Shown: positions 8,225 through 18,072, numbered from the stretch's first letter. The stretch: 64,000 nucleotides of DNA from Terrisporobacter mayombei (GCF_014333445.1 NZ_JACRYU010000018.1:42670-106669), one strand, 5' to 3'. Program-made: numbers and translations. Notes: generated by a model not told the origin, from the letters alone.

Positions 8225-9634
8225 AATAACTCAATAAATAAAAGAACTTATGAATATGGAGGCGATATAAATGGCCGTTTGAAATTAACACTAGAAGTTA
8301 TTGAATAAGTTCGTAAAAAATGTGGAAAAGATTTCATTATTGATGTAAGAATTTCTGGTGATGAATATTGTGATGGAGGCTTAAATGTTAACGATGGAAT
8401 ATACATTGCTAAGCAGTTAGAGAAATATGGCGCTGATATGATTCATGTATCTGGAGGAACTACTATCATGCGTGGTAGCTCAATACCTGCATCTGGTACA
8501 AAGCAAGGCTCTCATGCTAAGTTATCAGAAGAAATCAAAAAACATACGTCAATCCCAATAGCTACTGTTGGGCGAATTACAGAGCTTTGGATTGCTGATG
8601 AATTAATTGACAATGGTAAGTCAGATATCTGCATGATTGGAAGAGCTAATTTATGCGATCCTGAATTTACTAATAAAGCCGAAAAAGGGTTGGATAAGGA
8701 TATACGTCCATGTATTGGATGCCTTCGTTGCCTAAATGGTATTATGTTTGGAAATCGTATAGCTTGCACAATAAATCCTTCTCTTGAAATTGAAAATGAA
8801 GATACTCTTAAGTTGTCTGACACAAAGAAAAAATTCTTGTTATTGGTTGGGGACCTGCTGGTATGGAAGCGGCATATGTTGCAAAGAAAAGAGGACATCA
8901 TGTAGTCCTTTGCGATAAAAATGAAGAACTAGGCGGACTTATGCGTATAGCTTCTGTACCAATTGCTAAGCAAGATCTTTCAAAAGTTACACAATATATG
9001 GCTAGAAAACTCGAAGAAGCTGGAATTGAAATTCGTTTAAACTGTAATGTTAATAAGTAACTATTACAAAATAAATTTGCTGATTATGAAGTGATTATAA
9101 GCAATGGTGCTTATCCTATTGTTATCCAACCATTTACAGCCTTTAAACACTGGGCAACTGCTGATGATATTCTAAGTGGCAAAGCCTTCCCTGGATGTAA
9201 AATTGTTATTATTGGAGGTGGTTCTGTAGGATGTGAAACTGCAGATTATCTGGCACCTCTAGTTTATGACCGTCTTCCTAGGGACAGAAAAGTTACTGTA
9301 ATTGAAATGGCTCCAGAAATCATGGAAACAGAAACAGGCCCAGGTAGAAGTTTACTTGTACAGCGTATGATGAAAAAAAGGTATAGAGTTAATCTGTAAT
9401 GCTAAGGTTGAAAAGGTAGAAGAAGATAAAATCTACTACAGTAAGGACGGTGAAATGTACTGTATTGATGATTCTGATACACTTATCTTCGCTGTAGGTT
9501 ACTGAACAGACACTATACTAGCTGATACCTTAAAGGAACTTAAAATGCCTTATCACACTATAGGAGACGCAAACAATGTTGGGACAATAAAAGATGCTAT
9601 TCATGCAGGATATGATATTGCTAAAAAATTGTAA
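8225..9634 (+). pseudogene. Decayed enoate reductase / 2,4-dienoyl-CoA reductase-type flavoenzyme
   Basis: Continuous homology-like sense across at least six breaks. The 5' end lacks the first part of the TIM-barrel; readable sequence begins near 'NKRTYEYGGD', the FMN-domain stretch that precedes the 'ENR' motif. Next come stop TAA 8308, 'DMIHVSGGTTIMRGSS', the iron-sulfur cysteine cluster 'RPCIGCLRC', a frameshift near 8835 into the FAD motif 'GPAGMEAAYVAKKRGH', TAA at 9058, a second dinucleotide-binding motif 'IVIIGGGSVGCETADYL', a frameshift near 9380, and a TGA at 9503 before the natural end. Intact relatives are about 650 residues and reduce enoates or dienoyl-CoAs with NAD(P)H. CGT arginine codons are frequent, which suggests a transferred gene. 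Confidence 0.85.
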
Positions 9635-9635
9635 A

Positions 9636-9680
9636 AGAAAGAGTATATGACTATTACTGAGTTATATACTCTTTTCTTTA
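9636..9680 (+). terminator. Terminator after flavoenzyme pseudogene
   Basis: AGAGTATAT (9640-9648) pairs with ATATACTCT (9664-9672), with flanking A and T tracts. Confidence 0.65.
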
Positions 9681-9800
9681 TCTATATCAATACTACTTTT
9701 TGTTTTATTTGTAGGTTTTATATTGGTTACTTTTTTAAAATTTTATTAATATCTTCTCTTTTTTTATTATATAAGAATGTTTACTTTAAATAAATATAAT

Positions 9801-9861
9801 TTACCCTATTTTATATAGTAAATAATAAAACAATTAAAGAAAAATAAGCTTTATAGGGTAA
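9801..9861. repeat. Inverted repeat in the gap before the PucR regulator gene
   Basis: TTACCCTAT (9801-9809) is repeated inversely as ATAGGGTAA (9853-9861) with a 43-nt spacer. It could be a regulator half-site pair or a relic. The rest of the 515-nt gap (9635-10149) is AT-rich and holds no gene I can support. Confidence 0.35.
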
Positions 9862-10149
9862 GTAGTAACGTATTAAAAAAAGAGAGTTGAGTACAAATGT
9901 ATGTATATCTATTGAAGAATTTATTATTTTATAACTGAAATATTAATATAATATTGAATTTTAAATAAAGACATACAAAGCTATAAAAAAGCTGTATAAT
10001 AATGTGTGATTATAAGTAAAAAGCAAGAATATTTACTTATTTTGTTGAATTAAAACATAATAGAAAATTTTATTAGAATAGATAATAGAATTTAATTTAT
10101 GTACTAAAAAATAAATATATAATTTTAACCATTATAAAGGAGCTAAGTT

Positions 10150-11319
10150 ATGTCAATTTCAATAGAATATTTATATAAAGATATAAAAAAATATGGTGTG
10201 GAATTAATAGCAGGAGAGAGTGGTCTAAATAATAAGGTAAGATGGACTCATATAGTTGAAAGCGAGGAAATAGCAAGATTTCTTCAAGGTGAAGAAATAG
10301 TATTTACTACAGGAGTAAGCATAAATAATGATATAGACTTATTAAATATAATAAAAATTACAAAATATCAAAATGCCAGTGGAATAATTGTAAATACAGG
10401 AAAATATGTTAATAAGATAAGTAAAGAAGTGATTGATTATTGTAATGAGAATAACCATCCTTTATTTATTATGCCTTGGGAGATTAGAATTCCTGATATT
10501 ATGAGAAATTTGACTATAAAAATATTAGAATCAGAAAGAACTTATACAGAGATTTCAAATGCAATCAAAGACGCTATTTTTCTACCAACTCATGAGGAAC
10601 TATACATACAAACCTTAGAAAAAGTTGGATTTAAATGTGATTGGAATTATATTGTATCAATAATAGAATTAGAGGCTAATGATGATACTTTAAAGAATAT
10701 TCCTAATCATGCAGAAGCAGTAAAATCATATATAGAGGATAATTTAAGCTATATAAAAAATAATTATTTTGCTGTTAATGTGGGAAATTCTGTAGTTATA
10801 GTATTTTACAATAAGACTGATTTAGAAGTTGATAAGGTATTAAAAAAATTATATATAGGAATAGATAAATATTTTAACAAGTTGAAATTTTATGTTGGAA
10901 TAGGAAAACATACAAATGACTTAAAAAATTTATATAGAGGATACGAAGAAGCTAAAAATGTAGCAAAAATAAATAGATTAATTAGTAATAACAATGTACA
11001 TATACGATATAGTGAAGTGGCAATTTATAGACTTTTATTGGGTATGGAAAACAAAGATATAATAAAAGAGTTTCATGATGAAACTATAGGGGATTTAGAA
11101 GTATATGATAAAGTTAATAATACTGATTATGTGGAATTGTTAATAAGCTATTTTGATAATAATTGTAAAATAAATGAAACGGCTAAAAGTTTATATTTAC
11201 ATAGGAATACTGTGAATTATAAAATAAATAAAATAGAAGAAATTTTAGATTTAAATTTAAATGATATAGGTGATAAAAGTAAAATATATTTATCTTTAAT
11301 GATACGATATTTATTATAG
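10150..11319 (+). CDS. PucR/CdaR-family transcriptional regulator
   Basis: A 389-residue regulator. The N-terminal PucR domain shows the characteristic 'GLNNKVRWTHIVESEEIARF' followed by 'LQGEEIVFTTG' (about residues 25-60). The middle is a GGDEF-like CdaR segment, and the C-terminal helix-turn-helix is 'NETAKSLYLHRNTVNYKINK' (about residues 340-360). Such proteins usually activate neighbouring catabolic or transport genes for purines, sugar acids or amino compounds. An MFS carrier and a creatininase-family hydrolase follow, so it is probably their regulator. The start is behind AAAGGAGC. A decayed second copy of this regulator type lies at 13041-13805. Confidence 0.88.
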   Translation: MSISIEYLYKDIKKYGVELIAGESGLNNKVRWTHIVESEEIARFLQGEEIVFTTGVSINNDIDLLNIIKITKYQNASGIIVNTGKYVNKISKEVIDYCNENNHPLFIMPWEIRIPDIMRNLTIKILESERTYTEISNAIKDAIFLPTHEELYIQTLEKVGFKCDWNYIVSIIELEANDDTLKNIPNHAEAVKSYIEDNLSYIKNNYFAVNVGNSVVIVFYNKTDLEVDKVLKKLYIGIDKYFNKLKFYVGIGKHTNDLKNLYRGYEEAKNVAKINRLISNNNVHIRYSEVAIYRLLLGMENKDIIKEFHDETIGDLEVYDKVNNTDYVELLISYFDNNCKINETAKSLYLHRNTVNYKINKIEEILDLNLNDIGDKSKIYLSLMIRYLL

Positions 11320-11462
11320 TTATAAAATATCAAATTTATACCAAATTGAAAAAATTTACAATTGTTTAATTGCATAAAATTTACTGTGTAAAGTCACATT
11401 GAAGGTATCTTTAAATAGTGGCATTATAAATGATGTTGAAAACATATATAAGGGGGTTCTTT

Positions 11463-12740
11463 ATGAACAGTCAGGCACTTAGTAATCATAACTATATAAG
11501 TAATAAAAAGAAATTTTTCATGGTATTTGTATGTATGTTTATGCAAGCTATTCCATTTGGTATAGCTCAAAATATTCAGCCATTATTTATACCTTATGTA
11601 ATTAAACAATTTCAATTCTCTTTAGCAGGATTTTCGCTTATATTTACTTTTGGAGCAATAGCTTCAGCAGCATTTTCTCCATTTTTAGGTAAATTATTTG
11701 GCAAAGTGAATATAAAAATACTATTTTTAGTAGGATCAACACTATCAGCAATTGCGTTTATAGGATTTGGTTTTTCTCATAATCTAGCACAATTTTATGC
11801 ATTCTCAGCTATACAACAAATTGGATGTGTGTTATTCTCAGGACTTGGAGTTCCATATGTAATAAATAACTGGTTCCCTAAAGAAGGTAGAGGTAAAGCA
11901 TTAGGTATAGCTTTCTCTGGGGGATCTATAGGGAATGTATTTTTACAACAAATAACTTCTCAAATGCTAGCATCAAAAGGAGCAACTTATAGTTATATAT
12001 TCTTTGGAATAGTGGCAATAATATGTAGTTTACCAATAGTATTATTTTTTATAAGATTACCTAAAGCAGGGGAAGTAGAAGTTATAGATAATGAAGAAGT
12101 TATAGAAGAAAATGAAGCTAAAGGATTTGAAGGTCTTGGAGCTAAAGCAGCTAGACAAAACAAATACTTCTGGTTATTCTCTATTGGATATGCAATAATA
12201 GCAATTTCTATATCAGCGTTAAGTACACAATATGCCACATACTTTACAGGAGAATTAGGATTAAGTGCAACATTAGTTGGGACTTTAGGTTCATTATTTG
12301 CTTTCTTCTGCTTAATAGGAAATGTTATGGGTGGTGCTTTATTTGATAAAATAGGTACATTAAAAACAATGACTATATCTATGATATTGGAATCTATTGC
12401 TGTAGTTGCATTATTATTCTCAGTAAAAATACACGGACTAGCATTTTTCTTCTCAATAGCATACGGACTTAATGTATATTCTTATATGTCTGCTCCAGCA
12501 TTTATGGCTACAGATGTATTTGGTAAAAAAGAATCTAGTGTAATCTTAGGAACTATAAGTTTATTATTTGCACTTGGATTTGCATTTGGATCTACATTAT
12601 TTGGTATGGTAGTCGATAATTTTGGATTTAACACTGCATGGATACTAATGCTTGTGTGTATATTTGTTGGATATTCTTTATTACTTACATCAATAAAGAA
12701 AGTAAAAGAACAAAATTCAGCAATAGAAGCTAATATATAA
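11463..12740 (+). CDS. MFS transporter, oxalate/formate antiporter (OFA)-like
   Basis: A 425-residue carrier with twelve predicted membrane helices and a charged central loop at about residues 200-225. The opening 'QPLFIPYVIKQFQFSLAGFS' and the 'NNWFPKEGRGKALGIAFSGG' loop between helices 4 and 5 are typical of OFA-type major facilitators, which exchange small mono- or dicarboxylates. An upstream in-frame ATG at 11430 is rejected because AAGGGGG sits just before 11463. It lies between a PucR regulator and a creatininase-family gene, so the substrate may be a purine- or creatine-related acid; this is inference. Confidence 0.85.
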   Translation: MNSQALSNHNYISNKKKFFMVFVCMFMQAIPFGIAQNIQPLFIPYVIKQFQFSLAGFSLIFTFGAIASAAFSPFLGKLFGKVNIKILFLVGSTLSAIAFIGFGFSHNLAQFYAFSAIQQIGCVLFSGLGVPYVINNWFPKEGRGKALGIAFSGGSIGNVFLQQITSQMLASKGATYSYIFFGIVAIICSLPIVLFFIRLPKAGEVEVIDNEEVIEENEAKGFEGLGAKAARQNKYFWLFSIGYAIIAISISALSTQYATYFTGELGLSATLVGTLGSLFAFFCLIGNVMGGALFDKIGTLKTMTISMILESIAVVALLFSVKIHGLAFFFSIAYGLNVYSYMSAPAFMATDVFGKKESSVILGTISLLFALGFAFGSTLFGMVVDNFGFNTAWILMLVCIFVGYSLLLTSIKKVKEQNSAIEANI

Positions 12741-12779
12741 ATGTATAAAAAAGTTGTATAAATAGTAAATACATTTTTT
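12739..12779 (+). terminator. Possible weak terminator after the MFS gene
   Basis: AAATGTAT pairs with ATACATTT around a 22-nt loop, followed by TTTT. The stem is almost pure A-T and overlaps the stop codon. Confidence 0.35.
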
Positions 12780-12934
12780 ATGGATACAATGAAACTAATT
12801 AAAAATGAGTTACTAGAATGTTAGTAAGCCAAGTAATGAATAAGTTTGGTAAAGTATTCAAGGATAGTAGTACAAGACAACAAGGAAAGCAGTTGTTGAA
12901 ATAATTTGTATCGAAGGTAACAATAGATAAGTTA

Positions 12935-12996
12935 AGATACATGAAAAAGGAAGGGCCATCAGAAGAAGAGGAGGACCCTTCCTTTTTTATGTATCT
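12935..12996 (+). terminator. Strong long-stem terminator or structured relic
   Basis: AGATACAT plus AAAAAGGAAGGG pair with CCCTTCCTTTTTT plus ATGTATCT across a purine-rich 20-nt loop, giving about 20 bp. It lies 195 nt after the MFS stop, and the sequence between (12780-12934) holds no gene I can support. Confidence 0.6.
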
Positions 12997-13040
12997 ATGA
13001 TTTATTAAGCCTTAATACTTTTAAAAATATTAATTTAGTA

Positions 13041-13805
13041 GCTTGAAAAAGTGGAATATATAAAAATGTATCTGGGCCATATGTATATCAAACATTAGAC
13101 TTTTTTAATGGATAAATGGAGGAGATTTGATACTTTTAACTGGCATGGATATGGACTTAAGTGAATAAAAAATAATTAATCAGATGAATACATAATAAAT
13201 ATGATAAAATGTATGATAGATAAGTCTAATTTAGAGTCTATTTTAGGATTTTATAAAAATAATATTATTTGTATTTTAGAGTTAGAAAACAGAAATGATT
13301 TTATTATACAAAAAATGTATTAATATCTATATATAATCAAATACCTAAGCATGTAAAATCAAGACAAAGTATAGGAAGTATTTGTGAAGATATATTTAGT
13401 GCAATAAAAAGTTATAAATAAGCTACTAATTCATTTGAACTTTATAAGAATAATGATTGGGATTTAAAAGTTATAGATTATGAAAAGATAGTATTCTATA
13501 AGATCTTATTTGAAGTCAGTAATTATGAGAAGCTTAGAGAATATTGCTATGATGTATTAGGAGATATAATAAAAAATGATAAGAATCTTGATATATTAAA
13601 GACTTTAAGAATTTATCTGAAAAATAATTGTAACTTAATAAATACATCGAAAGAAATATTTATACATAGAAATACATTAATATACAGGTTAAATAAGACA
13701 AAAACTAAATTGAATAGAAATTTAGAAGACCAAGTTTAAAAAAATGAATTAATGAACGCAATAATGATATATGACTCTCTAAAGTGTATAGATGATAATA
13801 AATAA
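13041..13805 (+). pseudogene. Decayed PucR/CdaR-family regulator
   Basis: Three domains of a PucR regulator are readable in shifting frames. The PucR N-terminus shows 'WINGGDLILLTGMDMDLSE' (about 13114-13170) with several stops. The middle begins near 13201 and has a frameshift in an A-run near 13315. The C-terminal helix-turn-helix 'NTSKEIFIHRNTLIYRLNK' (about 13640-13696) is followed by a stop at 13737, and the same frame continues to TAA 13803. It is much shorter than an intact relative because parts are deleted. It sits between the MFS gene and the creatininase gene, where it may once have controlled the latter. Confidence 0.8.
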
Positions 13806-13828
13806 TAAATTATTAAGGAGGAATATAA

Positions 13829-14581
13829 ATGACTTTAATGAAAAATATGACATGGTATGAGTTTAATGAAAGAAAAGATAAAGATGTAGTAATATTACCA
13901 ATAGGATCTGTTGAACAACATGGACCACACTTACCGCTTTATACGGATACAATAATATCTGAAGGATTTTCTAATCTTTTATCAGATAGAGTAAATGGTA
14001 TAGTTATGCCATCTATAAACTATGGGTATAAATCGCAACCAGCATCTGGAGGAGGACCATTATTTCCAGGTACAATAGATTTAAATGGAGAAACATTAAT
14101 AGCATTAGTAAAAGATATTATAGAAGAATTGATAAGAGATGGCGTTAAGAAGATAGTTTTAGTAAATTCTCACTTTGAAAATCAGGCATTCTTATTAGAA
14201 GCAATAGACTTAGTAAGTAGATCAATGCCAGAAGGAACAAAAATTGTTATGATGAGTTGGTGGGATTTAATAACTCAAGAGACTATTGATAAAGTATTTG
14301 ATGAAGTTGAATTCCCTGGCTGGGCACTAGAGCATGCTGCTATTACAGAAACATCTTTAATATTAAAGTTTGATCCAGAAACAGTTCATATGGATAGGTT
14401 AATAGATGAAAAAATAGAAGAAGTTCCAACTTATCAAGTATATCCAATACCAACTGATTTAGTACCAAAATCAGGACTTTTATCAATAGGTAGAACTAGT
14501 TCTAAAGAAAAAGGTGATTTAATAGTAGAAGAAGCTTTAGAAGGAATGGTAAAAATAATAAACAAAGAATTTGGAATATAA
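13829..14581 (+). CDS. Creatininase-family amidohydrolase
   Basis: A 250-residue metal-dependent hydrolase. The family's metal and catalytic residues are visible: 'GSVEQHGPHLPLYTD' with Glu29, His31, His34 and Asp40, 'NSHFEN' with His115 and Glu117, and 'EHAAITETS' with Glu168, His169 and Glu174. Relatives include creatinine amidohydrolase and enzymes acting on cyclic or formamide bonds in cofactor maturation, so the true substrate is uncertain. AAGGAGG precedes the ATG. Its nearness to a PucR regulator and an OFA-type carrier suggests a small catabolic or scavenging unit. The length matches the family. Confidence 0.85.
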   Translation: MTLMKNMTWYEFNERKDKDVVILPIGSVEQHGPHLPLYTDTIISEGFSNLLSDRVNGIVMPSINYGYKSQPASGGGPLFPGTIDLNGETLIALVKDIIEELIRDGVKKIVLVNSHFENQAFLLEAIDLVSRSMPEGTKIVMMSWWDLITQETIDKVFDEVEFPGWALEHAAITETSLILKFDPETVHMDRLIDEKIEEVPTYQVYPIPTDLVPKSGLLSIGRTSSKEKGDLIVEEALEGMVKIINKEFGI

Positions 14582-14610
14582 ATTGAATTGAAATTATAAA
14601 GTAAGATATA

Positions 14611-14652
14611 CCTCTTATATTTATGCATTAAGTATAAATTAAGAGGTTTTTT
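14611..14652 (+). terminator. Terminator after creatininase gene
   Basis: CCTCTTA (14611-14617) pairs with TAAGAGG (14640-14646), followed by TTTTTT. The loop has further A-T pairing. Confidence 0.8.
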
Positions 14653-14719
14653 AGATATTCTTTATAATTATAAAGATACATATATATTGAAAGAAATTAA
14701 ATAATTAAAATAGCCTACC

Positions 14720-14923
14720 TTAGATGTGTAACGGAGTATGAGTTAAAATAAAACTAAATTTATGGAAAGTTTCCTTTCTTTTTTCATCGTTTTTAGATAA
14801 TATCAAAGTTGCTCAAACCACATATGAAATCATTATAACTATTGCTAACAACCATGTAATACCATGTATACTTTGACTTGTAACTGAAACGACACCTTAA
14901 GTTGAGCCGTAAAGACTACTCAT
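14720..14923 (-). pseudogene. Decayed membrane-protein fragment
   Basis: On the minus strand, 68 codons from ATG 14923 to TAA 14720 carry two internal stops (after residues 8 and 36) yet keep a good membrane segment 'GITWLLAIVIMISYVV' and a charged tail 'LSKNDEKRKE', like the last helix of a transporter. The family is not recognised. The rest of the gap 14653-15035 holds only the presumed promoter of the following ABC operon; I saw no clear Fur box or riboswitch there. Confidence 0.4.
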
Positions 14924-15035
14924 ATTGTATAAAATACTAGTGATAATGTTATTGTAATAATTGCAAATATTAATATAATATAATTATGTAGATTTTAACA
15001 ATCTAACTTAATGGACATAGGAGATGGCATATAAT

Positions 15036-16067
15036 ATGAAAAGATTAATTTCAATAGTGGCAATTATATCACTATTGCTTAGTTTAAGCGCATGCAGTAA
15101 AAATGATATTAAGGATGAACAAAATAAAAATAATGAAGTGGTATCAGAAAATTTAAATGATAAAAATCATTACCCGGTAACTATTACTACGTATGACTTT
15201 GAGGGAAATGAAGTAAAAACTACTTATGAAAAAGTACCTGAAAAAGTACTAGCAGTATATCAAGGTTCTATAGAAACTATGTTAGCGTTAGGTTTAGAAG
15301 ATCGCATGGTAGCCGCAGCAGGTATTGATAATGAAGTTGATGATAGTATGAAAGAAGCTTTTGAAAAAGTAGAATATCTAACGGAGTTTACACCTTCAAA
15401 AGAAACTGTAACTATGCTTCAACCAGATATGATATTATCTTGGGGATCAATATTTGCAGAAGATAAATTAGGTGATATAAATACTTGGATAGAAAAAGGA
15501 ACTAATACATATATAAATACTAATACTAGACGTGATGGTGGAGATAGAACCCTAGAAAATGAATATAATGATATATTAAATTTGGGTAAAATATTTAATG
15601 TAGAAGAAAAAGCAGAAGCTTTAGTAAATGAAATGAAAGAAGAAATAGAGAAGGTAGAAAAACAATCTAACTCTCAAGATACAAAAACAAAAGCTTTAAT
15701 AGTAGAATTTAACAGTAAGGGAGCAATAACAAATTATGGGGCTTCTAGTTTAGGTGGAAATATGGTACAAACTTTAGGAGCAGAGTTAGCAAAACCAGAT
15801 GGGCAAGATTTAGGAAAAGAAGATATAGTATCACTAAATCCTGATGTTATATTTGTAGTTTACATGCCATATAGTGGAGATAATCCAGAAGAAGTAAAAC
15901 AAACTAATTTAGATTACATATTAAAAGATAAAACTTTTGCAAGCTTAGATGCAGTTAAAAATAAGAGGGTAGTACCTATAATGCTTGGAGATATGTATGC
16001 AAGTGGAGTTCGTACTAAAGATGGTATAGTTAATTTCGCCAAAGGATTATATCCTGAGCTTGACTAG
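15036..16067 (+). CDS. Iron/corrinoid ABC transporter substrate-binding lipoprotein
   Basis: A 343-residue lipoprotein of the FecB/BtuF (helical-backbone, class III) binding-protein family. The N-terminus 'MKRLISIVAIISLLLSLSAC' is a lipoprotein signal with lipobox LSAC. Two alpha/beta lobes follow, the first opening near 'PEKVLAVYQGSIETMLALGL'. I chose ATG 15036 rather than 15024 because AGGAG ends at 15023, directly abutting the earlier ATG. It delivers Fe-siderophore, heme or cobamide to the permease encoded 9 nt downstream; the ligand cannot be read from sequence. Permease and ATPase genes complete the operon. Confidence 0.88.
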   Translation: MKRLISIVAIISLLLSLSACSKNDIKDEQNKNNEVVSENLNDKNHYPVTITTYDFEGNEVKTTYEKVPEKVLAVYQGSIETMLALGLEDRMVAAAGIDNEVDDSMKEAFEKVEYLTEFTPSKETVTMLQPDMILSWGSIFAEDKLGDINTWIEKGTNTYINTNTRRDGGDRTLENEYNDILNLGKIFNVEEKAEALVNEMKEEIEKVEKQSNSQDTKTKALIVEFNSKGAITNYGASSLGGNMVQTLGAELAKPDGQDLGKEDIVSLNPDVIFVVYMPYSGDNPEEVKQTNLDYILKDKTFASLDAVKNKRVVPIMLGDMYASGVRTKDGIVNFAKGLYPELD

Positions 16068-16076
16068 GGGTGAACA

Positions 16077-17153
16077 ATGAATTATCAGAATAAACACAAA
16101 AAAATAATAAAAGGAGCACCCATTTATATGGGTGTTATTTTAATCCTAATATCTTTATTGATAATTTCTATAATGATAGGTGTAACTATAGGAAGTGCAG
16201 AAATATCTATAGGAGAAGCTTATAAAGTAATGGGGTATGAGGTGTTTAATATAAAGAGCTTTAGTGAGTACTCATCAGGAGCTATTCATGATGTTGTATG
16301 GTTGATAAGATCTCCTAGGGTTATATTAGCAGTAGCTATAGGAATGGGGTTATCTGTTAGTGGTGTAATTATGCAGGCAATAGTAAAAAATCCAATAGCA
16401 GATCCTTATGTACTAGGGGTATCATCAGGAGCAGCTTTAGGAGCAACGCTGTCTATAATACTTGGAATAGGTAGCTCGTTTGGAACAAATAGTGTAGGAT
16501 TTATGGCATTTTTAGGTGCCTTGGTTGTATCTTTTTTTGTAATGTCTTTATCTAATTTGGGAGGAAAAGCAACTACATCAAAATTGGTACTATTAGGAAT
16601 GGCAGCTAGTGCTGTTTGCTCTGCATTTTCAAATTTTATAATATATATATCAAATGACATAACTGGAATGAAGGATGTAACATATTGGCTTATGGGAAGT
16701 CTTGGAGGAGCAAATTGGGAAAATATTAAAGTAATACTTCCTATTATGATATTGGCTACTATATTTTTCTGGAGTAGATATAGGACTTTAAATTTAATGT
16801 TATTAGGAGATGAGGTGGCTATTACATTAGGAACAGATTTTCAGAGATCTAGAAATATTTATCTGATAGTAACTTCTATAATGATAGGATTTTCAGTGTA
16901 TTCAGCTGGAACTATAGGATTTTTAGGATTAATAATTCCTCATATGACAAGATTAATTTTTGGAACAGATCATAAAAAACTAATACCTATTTCAGCTTTA
17001 CTAGGAGCTATATTTTTAATATGGACAGATGTTGCGGCAAGAAGTATAATACCTAATTCAGAAATGCCAATAGGTATTTTAATTTCTATTATAGGTGCTC
17101 CTTGTTTCTTATACCTTATGATAAAAAAGTCATATGGATTTGGAGGGAATTAA
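16077..17153 (+). CDS. FecCD-family ABC transporter permease
   Basis: A 358-residue permease with about ten membrane helices. Signature stretches are 'IRSPRVILAVAIGMGLSVSG' followed by 'QAIVKNPIADPYVLGVSSGA' (about residues 78-120) and 'GTIGFLGLIIPHMTRLIFG' near residue 280, typical of the BtuC/FecCD/FhuB family. It forms a homodimeric pore for iron chelates, heme or cobamides. It starts 9 nt after the binding-protein gene and its stop abuts the ATPase start, which indicates tight translational coupling. Confidence 0.93.
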   Translation: MNYQNKHKKIIKGAPIYMGVILILISLLIISIMIGVTIGSAEISIGEAYKVMGYEVFNIKSFSEYSSGAIHDVVWLIRSPRVILAVAIGMGLSVSGVIMQAIVKNPIADPYVLGVSSGAALGATLSIILGIGSSFGTNSVGFMAFLGALVVSFFVMSLSNLGGKATTSKLVLLGMAASAVCSAFSNFIIYISNDITGMKDVTYWLMGSLGGANWENIKVILPIMILATIFFWSRYRTLNLMLLGDEVAITLGTDFQRSRNIYLIVTSIMIGFSVYSAGTIGFLGLIIPHMTRLIFGTDHKKLIPISALLGAIFLIWTDVAARSIIPNSEMPIGILISIIGAPCFLYLMIKKSYGFGGN

Positions 17154-17154
17154 T

Positions 17155-17913
17155 ATGGATGTATTAGTTAAAGATATAGAGCTTTCTATAGGTAGAAACA
17201 ATATATTGAAAGGTGCATCGATAGAAGTAGGAAAAAAAGAATTTATTGGAATTATAGGGCCTAATGGAAGTGGAAAATCAACCTTTTTAAAATGTATATA
17301 TAGAATATTAAAACCTGATAAAGGTTGTATACTTTTAGATAATGAACATCTAAATAGAATGTCTATAAAAGAATCTGCAAAAAAAATGGCTGTAGTTTCT
17401 CAACATAATTACTATAACTTTGACTTTTCTGTAGAAGAAGTTGTACTTATGGGACGTTCTCCTCATAAAAAAAGCTTAGAGAGAGATAACGCTAGGGATT
17501 ATGAAATAGTAAGAGATTCTTTAGAAAAGGTAGGAATGTATGACTTTAGGAAGAGAAGCTTTTCTACACTATCTGGAGGAGAGCAACAAAGAGTAATTCT
17601 TGCTAGAGCATTAGCTCAACAAACTAAGTGTCTTATTTTAGATGAACCTACTAATCATTTAGATATTAAATATCAGATGCAACTTTTAAATATAGTAAAA
17701 GAGTTAAATTTGACAGTAATATCAGCTATACATGATTTAAACATTGCATCCATGTATTGTGATAAAATATATGCAATAAAAGACGGAAATATTATAGCTT
17801 TTGGAACACCAGAAGAAGTTTTAACTAAAGAATTTATAAAAGATACTTATGAAGTTGACGCAGAAATTATTAAAGACTCAAAAGGGCAAATGCATATACT
17901 TTATAGTAGATAA
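17155..17913 (+). CDS. FecE/BtuD-type ABC transporter ATPase
   Basis: A 252-residue ATPase with Walker A 'GPNGSGKS' (about residues 37-44), signature 'LSGGEQQR' near residue 140 and Walker B 'CLILDEPTNHLD' near residue 160. It energises the FecCD-type permease. Start 17155 is preferred over an upstream in-frame ATG at 17134 because GGAGGG precedes it and the earlier start would lie well inside the permease gene. A strong terminator closes the three-gene operon. The substrate class is iron chelate, heme or corrinoid. Confidence 0.92.
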   Translation: MDVLVKDIELSIGRNNILKGASIEVGKKEFIGIIGPNGSGKSTFLKCIYRILKPDKGCILLDNEHLNRMSIKESAKKMAVVSQHNYYNFDFSVEEVVLMGRSPHKKSLERDNARDYEIVRDSLEKVGMYDFRKRSFSTLSGGEQQRVILARALAQQTKCLILDEPTNHLDIKYQMQLLNIVKELNLTVISAIHDLNIASMYCDKIYAIKDGNIIAFGTPEEVLTKEFIKDTYEVDAEIIKDSKGQMHILYSR

Positions 17914-17916
17914 TAT

Positions 17917-17959
17917 AAAAACCTCCTTATGGCATGTATTCTACCATAGGAGGTTTTTT
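17917..17959 (+). terminator. Terminator of the FecBCD-type operon
   Basis: AAAACCTCCTTATGG pairs with CCATAGGAGGTTTT across an 11-nt loop with one mismatch, followed by more T residues. Confidence 0.9.
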
Positions 17960-18072
17960 ATTTATATTGTTCTAAAAAGGTTTCAGTTCAATGCGAGTTC
18001 AACCTTCATTTTTGCTAATTTGTCTTTTTATTTTAAGGCAGATACTGTTATATATACTTGAGATAAATATAT

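Noticed and set aside
8512..8901. 129-codon minus-strand open frame
   Set aside because: Lies opposite the flavoenzyme pseudogene, whose sense-strand protein signal is far stronger.
14653..15035. Possible riboswitch or Fur box before the FecBCD-type operon
   Set aside because: No cobalamin-box motif; the best Fur-like stretch near 14940 matches only one half-site.
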